Part shown: in pieces, positions 5,581-13,056 of the stretch | Layout: the number at the start of each line of letters is the position of its first letter | How positions within the stretch are numbered: the first letter of the stretch is position 1 | Source: a bacterium | GTDB lineage: Bacteria > Babelota > Babeliae > Babelales > RVW-14 | Length of the DNA: 15,011 nucleotides | Assembly: GCA_030432505.1 (NCBI GenBank) | Contig: JAUIHA010000003.1 | Location: 1-15,011, forward strand | Direction: 5' to 3' | Translations under genes and position numbers: made by a program | The notes under the pieces: generated by a model | Told to the model about the DNA's origin: nothing | Databases searched by the model: none | The model's input: the letters and a program-made list of their open reading frames with translations, nothing else

Positions 5581-7095
5581 CTAGAAAAATATTCCAAATT
5601 TCCCCCAGATACTCCATTGTTCGAGGGATTTATTGCTTTCAGCAAATTCATAAGAAGACCCTACGCTCAAGTAGCTTGGGTGTTTAATGAATTTGTCCAG
5701 GTCGTAGCTTATATTCCCAAAGATTTTATGTGTCAAACTTGAAGGGTGTCCTGAAAGATCGATATCTTCTTCTTTAATAAATTCTCCATCAGCTGTAGCA
5801 GTAGCGTTTATTGTTGTAGCTGAGGATACAGCTGTTGCCGCTGCTTCTCTTGGAAGAAATTGACCATTATTTACTGTAACAGGGGGCATTGCTCTAGTTT
5901 GAAGGCTATCTGCTGGAACAAAAAATGCACCGCTTGATGGAAGGCCAAAGACCCCAGGTTTTTCCCATGCTTCACGAAGTCTTACTTTTTCATCTTCTCG
6001 TGCCCATAGATTATAACCTAGAGCGAATTGCCATCTATTGAGTGTTAAGTCAAGATAAGCAATTCCATCAAACTGAGATCCAGGTGTTACTTTAACATTT
6101 CGTGTCATTATATTAACCCCAGGAATGGTATTTTGGAGGACCATTGTTGCATCGTCAGGATCTTGTTGACGCATTCTTATGTAGCGTCCCCATTTTTTCC
6201 CTTTGAGTTCGAGAGTGCGTTTTTGTGTGTTGTTAAAAAGGTAACGATAGTCACCCATTACCCAGAAGCTTAAATGATTACGTTTGTTTTTGCTTTGCCA
6301 GATGTCAAATCGTCCATTGAGACCTCCACCAAGGCCAAAGTGGAATCCGTTACCAACGAGTGGTTCAAAGACATATTCTGCTTTTGCTTTATTACCAGTT
6401 GGAGCAAGAACTGCAAATTCTAAACCAAGTTGATAACGTTTTTTGTTAAGAACATGATAGCCAAGTTTAAAGTCAATATCTGCAAATCCAGTAAGACTTT
6501 GAGAACCGGTAATTTTTCCATATCTCCAGCGTTCAGACCAGTCTGTTGATAGTTGGTGGCCAGTAAAAGCCTCTGCAACAGTATTTGGCCCAATATGATT
6601 TGTTCCCTTGTCTCGAACTGTTTCTCGAAGATTTATGTCATGCTCTGTGTGGACAACAGCGGTTGAAGCTGCAAGATAAAGATTTTGTAAGATATTGTCG
6701 AGTTTATAGTATTGATCAAATCGTACACCATAAGTTTTTACTTTTGGGTCAAAACTAAAATCTCCATCGTAAGCAGAACGAAGATTAAAATTGAATGAGT
6801 GAACATCTACATCTGTGCCAGTCCCTGCTTTAAGTGTAGTTTTGTGATCAAACATAAAATATTTGGCAAGGTCATTACCATTTGTTGATGCTTGGTAAAA
6901 GGGGGCGACTTGAATGCCTCCTCCTAATGATTTCTTATTTTTGGCAGTATTACTAGCCCAAGTAGTCATTTGCATTGGTAAATTTACGCTTGCAGAACGT
7001 GGATTAAAAAATGTTTTATTTGTTTGTGTGGCTTGTAAAGAACCTATCTGGGCAATTAGGAATAGATGCAGCAAACCTTTAGCTATCCTTTTCAT
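5581..7095 (-). CDS. Outer-membrane beta-barrel protein (porin-like)
   Basis: A 504-residue protein with a signal peptide (cleavage likely after SLQA, residue 22) and no internal membrane helix. Many alternating-polarity segments are typical of barrel strands (for example YQLGLEFAVLAPTG and GFHFGLGGGLNGRFDIW). The last residues GKFGIFF end in Phe, the sorting signal for outer-membrane assembly by BamA. A low-complexity Ala/Thr insert at about 416-436 is probably a surface or periplasmic loop. The ATG at 7095 was chosen because AAGGAGAG precedes it and the signal peptide begins there; the frame stays open to 7170 but that extension covers the ribosome binding site. It resembles the expanded outer-membrane protein families I associate with Dependentiae. 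It is 90 bases downstream of three genes for exported proteins and may be partly co-transcribed. The solute or partner is unknown. Confidence 0.8.
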   Translation of the reverse strand: MKRIAKGLLHLFLIAQIGSLQATQTNKTFFNPRSASVNLPMQMTTWASNTAKNKKSLGGGIQVAPFYQASTNGNDLAKYFMFDHKTTLKAGTGTDVDVHSFNFNLRSAYDGDFSFDPKVKTYGVRFDQYYKLDNILQNLYLAASTAVVHTEHDINLRETVRDKGTNHIGPNTVAEAFTGHQLSTDWSERWRYGKITGSQSLTGFADIDFKLGYHVLNKKRYQLGLEFAVLAPTGNKAKAEYVFEPLVGNGFHFGLGGGLNGRFDIWQSKNKRNHLSFWVMGDYRYLFNNTQKRTLELKGKKWGRYIRMRQQDPDDATMVLQNTIPGVNIMTRNVKVTPGSQFDGIAYLDLTLNRWQFALGYNLWAREDEKVRLREAWEKPGVFGLPSSGAFFVPADSLQTRAMPPVTVNNGQFLPREAAATAVSSATTINATATADGEFIKEEDIDLSGHPSSLTHKIFGNISYDLDKFIKHPSYLSVGSSYEFAESNKSLEQWSIWGKFGIFF

Positions 7096-7185
7096 TAACG
7101 CTCTCCTTAAATAAAAAAATAAGATTTCTCTGAAAAATAAAGGAAAGCAAAACAAAAAAAAGAGAGTCAATGTTTTAGAAAAATT

Positions 7186-7704
7186 TTAGTCCAATTTTTT
7201 ATTGGTACTTGATCTCTCAGAGGGCTTTTTAAACCACTCGATAATTGTTCCCCAGCTTCCTGTTTTATGTATTTTTGAAAATTTGTTTATTTCTAAATCA
7301 TAAGTAAAAGCATCAATTAGATTTGAATCACGTTTATTTTTGGTAAAGAGCATGTATCGCGATGAATTCCAAAATTTATACACGCCAGTTGTTGTGATTC
7401 CTTGTATTGGAATAAGCTGTCTATTACCTGGTATTTTCCTAACGAAATATGTGTATGTGCAGAATAAATTTGATATGCTTGGTTGATAAAAATATATTTT
7501 ATTGTCATTGACATAGTGACTAATAATGTAGGTGTCACTATCGTTGTAACCAATAAAATCGCGATGATTCACCTTACTTGTTTTACACCATGTTGTTGGA
7601 TCAAAAATGCTAAATTGTTTGCCTACACCATTGAGGCTGCTACACAGAGAAATAGCTACTTGTAGGAGCAGAATCGGTTTCAAATTGTGAAGTTTTTTAA
7701 TCAT
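7186..7704 (-). CDS. Exported protein of unknown function (third gene of an overlapping trio)
   Basis: A 172-residue protein with a positively charged start (MIKKLHNLK) and a hydrophobic segment (PILLLQVAISLCSSLNGVG), read as a signal peptide with cleavage near residue 27-29. The mature part is rich in Tyr, Ile, Ser and Thr with beta-type alternation (TYIISHYVNDNKIYFYQ) and has a basic C-terminus. I recognise no family. Its start overlaps the stop of the gene before it by four bases (7701-7704), and GGGAG precedes the start, so it is translated in an operon with the two preceding genes. A weak hairpin (CCAAT/ATTGG, 7191-7205) over its stop region followed by A/T-rich DNA may end some transcripts before the outer-membrane protein gene. 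Confidence 0.65.
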   Translation of the reverse strand: MIKKLHNLKPILLLQVAISLCSSLNGVGKQFSIFDPTTWCKTSKVNHRDFIGYNDSDTYIISHYVNDNKIYFYQPSISNLFCTYTYFVRKIPGNRQLIPIQGITTTGVYKFWNSSRYMLFTKNKRDSNLIDAFTYDLEINKFSKIHKTGSWGTIIEWFKKPSERSSTNKKLD

Positions 7705-8222
7705 GATTGCTGGCTCCCGGGGCTTCTTTCTGCCGTACTAATTTTTCGAACTTTTTGTTGTAAAAGCATTTTGTATGCTATAGATCCGAGATCTTGATTG
7801 TCAACTTTTCTCTTGAAAAAGATCTTATCATTATCGATTATTACTCTTATTTCTGTGCTAGGAAGACCGACATTTTTTTTATTATTGAATACTTCGCGCT
7901 CATAAACGAGTCCCGTTGGTTCGAGGCGTGTTTTTGATATGGTGATGGTAAGGTACTGAGATTGTTTGTTTACTTTTATTTTTATTTCAAAGTTAAAGTT
8001 AAGGTCGAAGATTTTCACTACAGAAGCTTTATTTTTTAGAAGTACGTCATCTATAGAATGAATACAGTCATAGGGGTATATGACACAACTTTTGCAAATA
8101 ACACCTAGATTGGTAACAGCGCGCGTGTACTGATCTGATCGTTCGCTTTTTATTGAATAGATTGATACTGCGTGGAGTTGAGCAAAAAATAAAAGGCAAA
8201 GGGTGATAAGACTTTTTTTCAT
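7701..8222 (-). CDS. Exported protein of unknown function (second gene of an overlapping trio)
   Basis: A 173-residue protein with a clean signal peptide (MKKSLITLCLLFFAQLHA). The mature part has three Cys near its start (43, 46, 53), which could form a disulphide outside the cytoplasm. Beta-rich segments follow: IFDLNFNFEIKIKV (71-84), YLTITIS (90-96) and NDKIFFKRK (131-139). The C-terminus is Ser/Gln-rich. It overlaps both neighbours by four bases (8219-8222 and 7701-7704), a sign of tight translational coupling. GAGG is the upstream ribosome binding site. The order and wording of the beta segments match the upstream gene, so the two look like diverged duplicates. No known family is recognised. 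Confidence 0.68.
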   Translation of the reverse strand: MKKSLITLCLLFFAQLHAVSIYSIKSERSDQYTRAVTNLGVICKSCVIYPYDCIHSIDDVLLKNKASVVKIFDLNFNFEIKIKVNKQSQYLTITISKTRLEPTGLVYEREVFNNKKNVGLPSTEIRVIIDNDKIFFKRKVDNQDLGSIAYKMLLQQKVRKISTAERSPGSQQS

Positions 8223-8800
8223 GATGCTTTAACCTCATTACCGCTGTAGTCAATTGCAAAAATTACTTGATCATCATTTGCGGCATCAGAGAAAACGATT
8301 TTATCTTGTTTGAGGGTGGTATCAAGCAAAATTTTACCGTGAGATTCATTTAATTTTATTTGCTGTTGAAAGATTTGCTCGTAGGCATCGATCCAGCACT
8401 CAATAGTTTTAATTCGGGAGATAGTTATTTTTAAATACGTTTCCATATTTGAAGTGTTGAGTATCAAATTTGAGTTTTGAGGTGTTACTACTTTTTTATG
8501 AGAGAGTATTTCTAGGTGAATTTCAATTGCACGTCCTAGGTCATGGAAGCGAAGAGAAGTTAGAGTTTTAAGAGGCAGTGATCCAAGACGCGTAGTTTTT
8601 TTTGTGCATCCTGGTATTACGTGCCTTAGTACGGGATTTACATTTACTTTAGGCTTAGGGTTGTGGATGCATGTGTTAGTTTTATCATTATATAATGTTA
8701 AAAATTGCCACATGTAATTTGACTCTTTATGAACAGCATTAAATTTGAGGGCTTGGACATTTGAGAAGAGTAGAATGGCAAAGAGCAACATTTTTTTCAT
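8219..8800 (-). CDS. Exported protein of unknown function (first gene of an overlapping trio)
   Basis: A 193-residue protein with a signal peptide (MKKMLLFAILLFSNVQA) and GAGGA six bases before the ATG. Mature features are two Cys (44, 65), then FHDLGRAIEIHLEI (85-98), YLKITIS (122-128), a helical stretch with AYEQIFQQQI (139-148), QDKIVF (165-170) and a final FAIDYS strand. The spacing between YLKITIS and DKIVF is 44 residues, against 42 between the equivalents in the next gene, which supports common descent. The gene opens the minus-strand trio. The 141-base gap to yebC must hold divergent promoters but I could not assign good boxes. Function unknown; an extracytoplasmic, perhaps outer-surface, location is likely from the signal peptide and the neighbouring barrel gene. 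Confidence 0.7.
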   Translation of the reverse strand: MKKMLLFAILLFSNVQALKFNAVHKESNYMWQFLTLYNDKTNTCIHNPKPKVNVNPVLRHVIPGCTKKTTRLGSLPLKTLTSLRFHDLGRAIEIHLEILSHKKVVTPQNSNLILNTSNMETYLKITISRIKTIECWIDAYEQIFQQQIKLNESHGKILLDTTLKQDKIVFSDAANDDQVIFAIDYSGNEVKAS

Positions 8801-8941
8801 AGAAAATCCTCATCTGTGGGTATTTATCGACAAAACTATTTTTAATGGCTAAATTTAACGATGTGCTATGGTTCAGACTATAGTATACATTTTTTTGTAA
8901 ATTTTAAGGTTTAGTTAATTCAACTTGATTTGAGGAGTGGC

Positions 8942-9658
8942 ATGGCTGGTCATTCAAAGTGGGCTAATATAAAGCACAAAAAGGCAAAAGAGGATGCAGC
9001 TCGAGGTAAAACATTTACTCGAATTGTAAAAGAGATTACCGTAGCAGCACGTGAAGGTGGTGGAGATCCGGGAGGAAATCCTCGCTTGAGAACACTCATT
9101 GATAAAGCAAAAGCAGCTAACATGCCACAAGACAACATTGTACGTGCAATCAAAAAAGGTACCGGTGAGCTTGAAGGTGTTCAGTATGAAGCCGTTCAGT
9201 ACGAAGGATATGGTCCACACGGAACCGCAGTAATTGTAGAAACACTTACCGACAATAAAAATAGAACCGTTGCCGCAGTGCGTCATGCATTTACAAAACA
9301 CGGTGGCAACCTTGGTGAAAGTGGCTCTGTTGCTTGGATGTTTGAGCACAAAGGTGTTATCAGATGTACTGGGAGCTTGAGTGAAGATGAGCTCTTTGAA
9401 AAACTTATGGAAGAAGACATTGATGATATCTCATGCACCGAAGGTATTTTTACTGTGACATGCCCAATCTCAAGCCTTGAAGCTGTTAAAGCAGCAGTTA
9501 ATGCAGCAGGCATGAAGGTTGAAGATGATGGAATGGAATGGGTTGCTAAAAATCCTGTAGAAGTTTCAGACAAAGATCAAGAAGAAAAAGTATTCAAATT
9601 TTTAGAGATGGTTGAAGAGCTTGACGATGTTCAAGACGTCTTTACCAACCTATCATAA
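8942..9658 (+). CDS. yebC: YebC/PmpR (TACO1-like) family protein
   Basis: A full-length 238-residue member of the YebC family. It starts with the hallmark MAGHSKWANIKHKKAKED. Then come GKTFTRIVKEITVAAREGGGDP, NPRLRTLIDKAKAANMPQDN, YEGYGPHGTAVIVETLTDN and the RHAFTKHGGNLGESGSVAWM block. The family was first described as transcriptional regulators. The mitochondrial relative TACO1 and several bacterial members act on the ribosome to help translation through difficult peptide stretches. The protein is cytoplasmic. The ATG at 8942 is preferred because GAGGAG (8932-8937) lies before it; an upstream TTG in frame would include that site. It is the first gene of a likely operon with yicC (12-base gap) and a GT9 gene. 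Confidence 0.96.
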   Translation: MAGHSKWANIKHKKAKEDAARGKTFTRIVKEITVAAREGGGDPGGNPRLRTLIDKAKAANMPQDNIVRAIKKGTGELEGVQYEAVQYEGYGPHGTAVIVETLTDNKNRTVAAVRHAFTKHGGNLGESGSVAWMFEHKGVIRCTGSLSEDELFEKLMEEDIDDISCTEGIFTVTCPISSLEAVKAAVNAAGMKVEDDGMEWVAKNPVEVSDKDQEEKVFKFLEMVEELDDVQDVFTNLS

Positions 9659-9670
9659 AAGGGGGCAGAC

Positions 9671-10561
9671 GTGTTATTAAGCATGACCGGGTTTAGTAGT
9701 AAGGCGGTAAGTATTGATGCGCCAAAAGCCGGAAAGGTTTCTTTGTCCATTGAAATGAAGACGATTAATTCCCGCTTTTTCGAAATGGTGTGTAAACTGC
9801 CGGGTGCACTTAACAGCCTTGAGGTGAAAATACAGCGTCTGCTGCAAAAAAAATTACGACGAGGTCGTTTATACCTCTCAGTACGATTTGCTGAGGACAA
9901 CGAAGCGTTTGAGTCGATTAATCCTTCGCTTAAGCATGCTGAGGGCTACCTGAAGGCGGCTGAACAAATTAAAAATGCATTTGGTGTAAAAGGTGAATTG
10001 GAGATTACTGACTTACTCCAAATGCCAAGCATGTTTGTTTCAACACGTACAGAACTTGACCCTGGGGATGAAAAACAGATTTTAGCTGTTGTTGAGACGG
10101 TGGCAGATTTGCTTCTTCAGGCTCGAAGAGAAGAAGGTGATCAGCTCTATAATGACTTGCTTAAACGTTTTGCCTTGTGTAAAGAGAAAATGAATGAGGT
10201 TAAAAAGCTTTCAGATTCATTGATGGATTCGATTAAAAAATCTATTGATGAAAAGCTTGCGCTTGCTGAAGGTGGTGACGAGGTAGCGAAGCTGCAGCTT
10301 GAAGATTTATATGCTGCTTTGAATAAGGCTGATGTTCACGAAGAAATTACGCGTTTTAACAGTCATTTACAGGGCGTTGATGCACTGTTTAAAAGTGATA
10401 AGGTTGAAAAAGGAAAGCGCCTTGATTTTATGCTCCAAGAGCTTTTACGTGAAACAAATACAACTATGGCTAAGTGTTCCAATTTTGACATTAGCTCAGT
10501 GTGCGTTGATATTAAGGTGGAGTTAGAAAAGGCGCGAGAACAAACACAAAATATTGTTTAG
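9671..10561 (+). CDS. yicC: YicC-family endoribonuclease
   Basis: A 296-residue YicC protein. In E. coli this family is an endoribonuclease linked to small-RNA turnover. The N-terminus MLLSMTGFSSKA matches the usual MIRSMTGF start, which supports the GTG at 9671 over the ATG at 9683; AAAAGGGGG five bases before the GTG fits. The EMKTINSRFFEM and LRRGRLYLSVRF blocks lie in the N-terminal domain. The C-terminal DUF1732 part has KGKRLDFMLQELLRETNTTMAK, and the end VDIKVELEKAREQTQNIV closely follows the consensus VDMKVEIEKLREQVQNI. Length is normal. In many bacteria yicC sits by gmk; here it is followed five bases later by a glycosyltransferase gene. Confidence 0.95.
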   Translation: MLLSMTGFSSKAVSIDAPKAGKVSLSIEMKTINSRFFEMVCKLPGALNSLEVKIQRLLQKKLRRGRLYLSVRFAEDNEAFESINPSLKHAEGYLKAAEQIKNAFGVKGELEITDLLQMPSMFVSTRTELDPGDEKQILAVVETVADLLLQARREEGDQLYNDLLKRFALCKEKMNEVKKLSDSLMDSIKKSIDEKLALAEGGDEVAKLQLEDLYAALNKADVHEEITRFNSHLQGVDALFKSDKVEKGKRLDFMLQELLRETNTTMAKCSNFDISSVCVDIKVELEKAREQTQNIV

Positions 10562-10566
10562 TAGTT

Positions 10567-11679
10567 ATGAATAATCAACTGGTTCCTGAAGAGCTTTTAC
10601 AAAAGTCGAAAAAAATTCTTTTTGTTACGCATCTTGCAATTGGTGACTTTACCTATTTGCAAAACTACTTTAAAGCATTCGCGGAAAAATATCCTCATCT
10701 AAAGGTTGATGTTTGGGTTGATGAAGTTCGAAGAACTCGTTGTTTTTGGCGATGGAATAAACTCAAGGGTTATTCTTTGTATGATTGGCTTAACGCTAGC
10801 CCATGCTTTAATAAGGTGTATGACAAGACGTACTCTCCAGCAACATTTAAACAGTCGTTGCATGAGGCGCAGACTGAAGAATATCCTATTGTTGTTTCTA
10901 TCGCAACGCTACGTCCCTACCGCTATGCACAGCTTATTCGATCAATTTCGCCAAAAGCTTTTGTTGTTGGTATGCAAAAGGGAACAAAGCCGTATCAATG
11001 GTACCAACGCAATGAATACAAGAAGCTTGATGCATCGTTTAATCCTGATAAAGTTTCTGGTGGTCATATTACTGACCATTATGCAGCTTGGTTTAATAAA
11101 CTGTTTAATTTAGACGTGGATAATGAACAGCGAAGACCATTTGTTGCTATTCCGTCTGAGTGGAATTCATACGCTAAACTCCAGTTTCTCAAGCATGGTT
11201 TTTATCAAAAAGATAATAAAACTCATGGGAAAGTGTTTTTTATTAATTGCTTTGCGAAGAGTAAAAAGCGCTGCTGGCCGGTAAATAAGGCTATAGGGTT
11301 GATTGAAAAAATGAGAAGTGAAGGGCATAGTGATGCTCGTTTTATTATTAACGCTATTCCTTCTGAGTATCAAAGAATAAAGGGAATTCTTAAGGATTCT
11401 CGTTTAAAAAATGTCATACTCTTTAGTGCTCGAGAAAACTTTTTTCAGCTGCCCGCGATTATGTCCTGCTGTGATATGGTTATTTCAGTAGAAACGGCAA
11501 CCATTCATTTGGCAAGTGCGCTGGAAGTGCCTGTTGTTGCTTTGATGAGGCAAAAAAATCCAGAATGGGCTCCATGGGATACAAAAAAAAGTTCTCTGGT
11601 TACGGCAAAAAAAAGAAGTGATTGGGTTTCTAATATTCCAGTCCAGCAGGTTATTGCTGCATTGCCGGGTTTAATGTAA
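10567..11679 (+). CDS. Glycosyltransferase family 9 (heptosyltransferase-like)
   Basis: A 370-residue GT-B enzyme of the GT9 family, which adds heptose or related sugars to lipopolysaccharide cores. KKILFVTHLAIGDFTYL (15-31) holds the conserved GD (D27, the likely catalytic base). FFINCFAKSKKRCWP (224-238) matches the K-x-W-P nucleotide-phosphate region. DMVISVETATIHLASALEVPVVALM (303-327) is the classic donor-binding block, with Glu309 where most members have Asp. The WAPW motif at 334-337 is also typical. It is probably a peripheral inner-membrane protein on the cytoplasmic side. It starts five bases after the yicC stop with no ribosome binding site, so it probably depends on reinitiation. 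Its last nine bases overlap the convergent GT4 gene. True heptose use is unproven. Confidence 0.85.
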   Translation: MNNQLVPEELLQKSKKILFVTHLAIGDFTYLQNYFKAFAEKYPHLKVDVWVDEVRRTRCFWRWNKLKGYSLYDWLNASPCFNKVYDKTYSPATFKQSLHEAQTEEYPIVVSIATLRPYRYAQLIRSISPKAFVVGMQKGTKPYQWYQRNEYKKLDASFNPDKVSGGHITDHYAAWFNKLFNLDVDNEQRRPFVAIPSEWNSYAKLQFLKHGFYQKDNKTHGKVFFINCFAKSKKRCWPVNKAIGLIEKMRSEGHSDARFIINAIPSEYQRIKGILKDSRLKNVILFSARENFFQLPAIMSCCDMVISVETATIHLASALEVPVVALMRQKNPEWAPWDTKKSSLVTAKKRSDWVSNIPVQQVIAALPGLM

Positions 11680-12915
11680 AACACCCAGGTAAAGATTCAT
11701 AAGTTTTTCCAAGCATGCTTGATTGGTAAACTTATGTTGCCAATGTTGATATACATTGTTTCCAAGTATTTGTGCTTTGTTTGGATTTAATATGGTTTCT
11801 TCTATTTTTTGTGCCAGGTCATGAATATTATCAGGTTCAAACAATAACCCCGTTTTATCGTGTTGAATAAATTCGTGTGATCCTCCTGTTCCATTGGCAA
11901 TGATAATAGGTTTTTTCATGATAGCTGCTTCCATGAGGACAATGCCAAAACCTTCTTTGCTGCTTGGAAGAACAAAAAGATCTGAAAAGTGTAAAATTTC
12001 AGGCGTTTTGTCTGTAAAGCCAAGGAAGTGAACATAGTCGATGATGGCTAATTCGGAAGCTAGTTTTTCGAGTTTTTTTCGCTGCATGCCGTCACCCGCA
12101 AGTACTAATTGGAGTGGTATCTGTTTTTCATGGATGAGTGAGGCGCATGCTTTGAGAAGTAATTGCTGATTTTTATCAAGATGTAGGTTTGCAACACAGC
12201 TGACGATAGGTGCTTGTTTGATTTTTATGCCGAAATTATTCGCAAAGAATGTTGCAGCTGATTGATGAGAGGTAAAATTTTCAAATTTTTCTTGGTTGAA
12301 AAAGGGAGTAATGAGTTTAAGTGGAATGTTGGTATTTGGTAGAGATTCAAATTCTTTTTCAAAGTATTCAATCATTGTTGGGTTTATACCGATAATACCA
12401 TTTGTTTTGCTGATTATGTCCAGGGGAACATTTGTTGGGGTGTGATGTGTATAGACGATTTTTATTGTGTCTGATGATTGCCGAGCAGCTCTAATTTCTC
12501 TTCTGACATTGCAGTGAATGAGATTAATATTTTGTTCACTGCATATTTTTTTAATTGCATGGGAGAGCCCTGGCTCAAATGATGTCTTAAATGTTTTTAG
12601 TCTTATTTCAAACTTGTTGTATCGATAGTAATTGAGCTTGTTTTCAATACATTTTTTTTCAAGTCCAGATTTTTTGGGAATAAGTATATGTACATTGTAG
12701 TTATTTTTAAGTAACTGCTTGTAAAGGTTAAGCACGTAGACCTCTTTTCCTCCAAAGCCAATCGATGAGCAAACAATTAAGGCATTGGGATTTTTACTGC
12801 GCGAGTAATGATTAGTGAAGGTTACTTGCTCTAAAAAATAAAAAAATTTATATGCATAAAAAAGTGAAGAAGATAGTAATACCAAAAAGAGTAGTATTTC
12901 ATTTATTCGTTTCAC
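11671..12915 (-). CDS. Glycosyltransferase family 4, membrane-anchored
   Basis: A 414-residue GT-B retaining glycosyltransferase. Residues 6-28 form an N-terminal membrane anchor. ALIVCSSIGFGGKEVYVLNLYKQL (45-68) is the N-terminal Rossmann motif. VYTHHTPTNVP (154-164) and the domain switch near 236-250 (PIVSCVANLHLDKN) follow. QLVLAGDGMQRKKLE is at 269-283. SSKEGFGIVLMEAAIMKKP (318-336) carries the donor-binding E-x7-E pair (E321, E329). TGLLFEPDN is typical of the end. Length is normal. The start is a GTG with only a weak A/G-rich site before it. It transfers a sugar to a lipid, glycan or protein acceptor that cannot be named from sequence; the neighbouring GT9 gene suggests surface glycan assembly. 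No terminator separates the two convergent genes. Confidence 0.9.
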   Translation of the reverse strand: MKRINEILLFLVLLSSSLFYAYKFFYFLEQVTFTNHYSRSKNPNALIVCSSIGFGGKEVYVLNLYKQLLKNNYNVHILIPKKSGLEKKCIENKLNYYRYNKFEIRLKTFKTSFEPGLSHAIKKICSEQNINLIHCNVRREIRAARQSSDTIKIVYTHHTPTNVPLDIISKTNGIIGINPTMIEYFEKEFESLPNTNIPLKLITPFFNQEKFENFTSHQSAATFFANNFGIKIKQAPIVSCVANLHLDKNQQLLLKACASLIHEKQIPLQLVLAGDGMQRKKLEKLASELAIIDYVHFLGFTDKTPEILHFSDLFVLPSSKEGFGIVLMEAAIMKKPIIIANGTGGSHEFIQHDKTGLLFEPDNIHDLAQKIEETILNPNKAQILGNNVYQHWQHKFTNQACLEKLMNLYLGVLH

Positions 12916-12930
12916 TTTTTTCTTTCTTTA

Positions 12931-12987
12931 TTGAATATGGATTTGAAAAATTTATATACATCATACATTGATAAATTTGTTGAGCAA
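12931..12987. promoter_or_regulatory. Candidate divergent promoters and 12-base palindrome
   Basis: For the plus strand TTGAAT (12931-12936) is 18 bases from TATACA (12955-12960) and could drive the PLP-fold protein gene. For the minus strand TTGCTC (12987-12982) is 16 bases from TATGAT (12965-12960) and could drive the GT4 gene. GCAAGATCTTGC (12984-12995) is a perfect palindrome next to the minus -35 box and might be an operator. The boxes are imperfect matches. Confidence 0.3.
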
Positions 12988-13041
12988 GATCTTGCGGCTT
13001 TAAAAAAATTGGTTACCATGAATTTAAGAGAGAGTGAGTAA
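12937..13041 (+). CDS. Possible 34-residue small protein upstream of the PLP-fold gene
   Basis: A short ORF that begins MDLKNLYTSYIDKFVEQDL and ends with a charged tail (NLRESE). It would fold as one or two amphipathic helices and looks more protein-like than the opposite-strand reading. It ends 15 bases before the PLP-fold gene. There is no ribosome binding site before the ATG, and a candidate plus-strand promoter overlaps it, which counts against translation. No family recognised. Confidence 0.25.
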   Translation: MDLKNLYTSYIDKFVEQDLAALKKLVTMNLRESE

Positions 13042-13056
13042 TGAAAGGGGAAGGTA

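Noticed and set aside
5658..5680. CTACGCTCAAGTAGCTTGG inside the outer-membrane protein gene resembles CTACGCTCAGGTAGCTTCG in the intergenic repeat at about 4459
   Set aside because: It is 17 of 19 matches. About one such pair is expected by chance in a window of this size, and here it encodes a normal barrel strand.
7096..7170. N-terminal extension of the outer-membrane protein to 7170
   Set aside because: The extension covers the AAGGAGAG site and would bury a proper signal peptide. The ATG at 7095 is the better start.
7142..7170. TTGACT at 7170-7165 (minus) as the -35 box of the outer-membrane protein gene
   Set aside because: No acceptable -10 box lies at normal spacing; the nearest TTTATT is about 23 bases away.
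8930..8941. TTG start at 8930 for yebC
   Set aside because: It overlaps the GAGGAG ribosome binding site, and the family invariably begins MAGHSKW.
9283..9573. Antisense ORFs within yebC and other housekeeping genes
   Set aside because: They lie fully opposite well-supported coding sequence, lack ribosome binding sites and show shadow-type composition.
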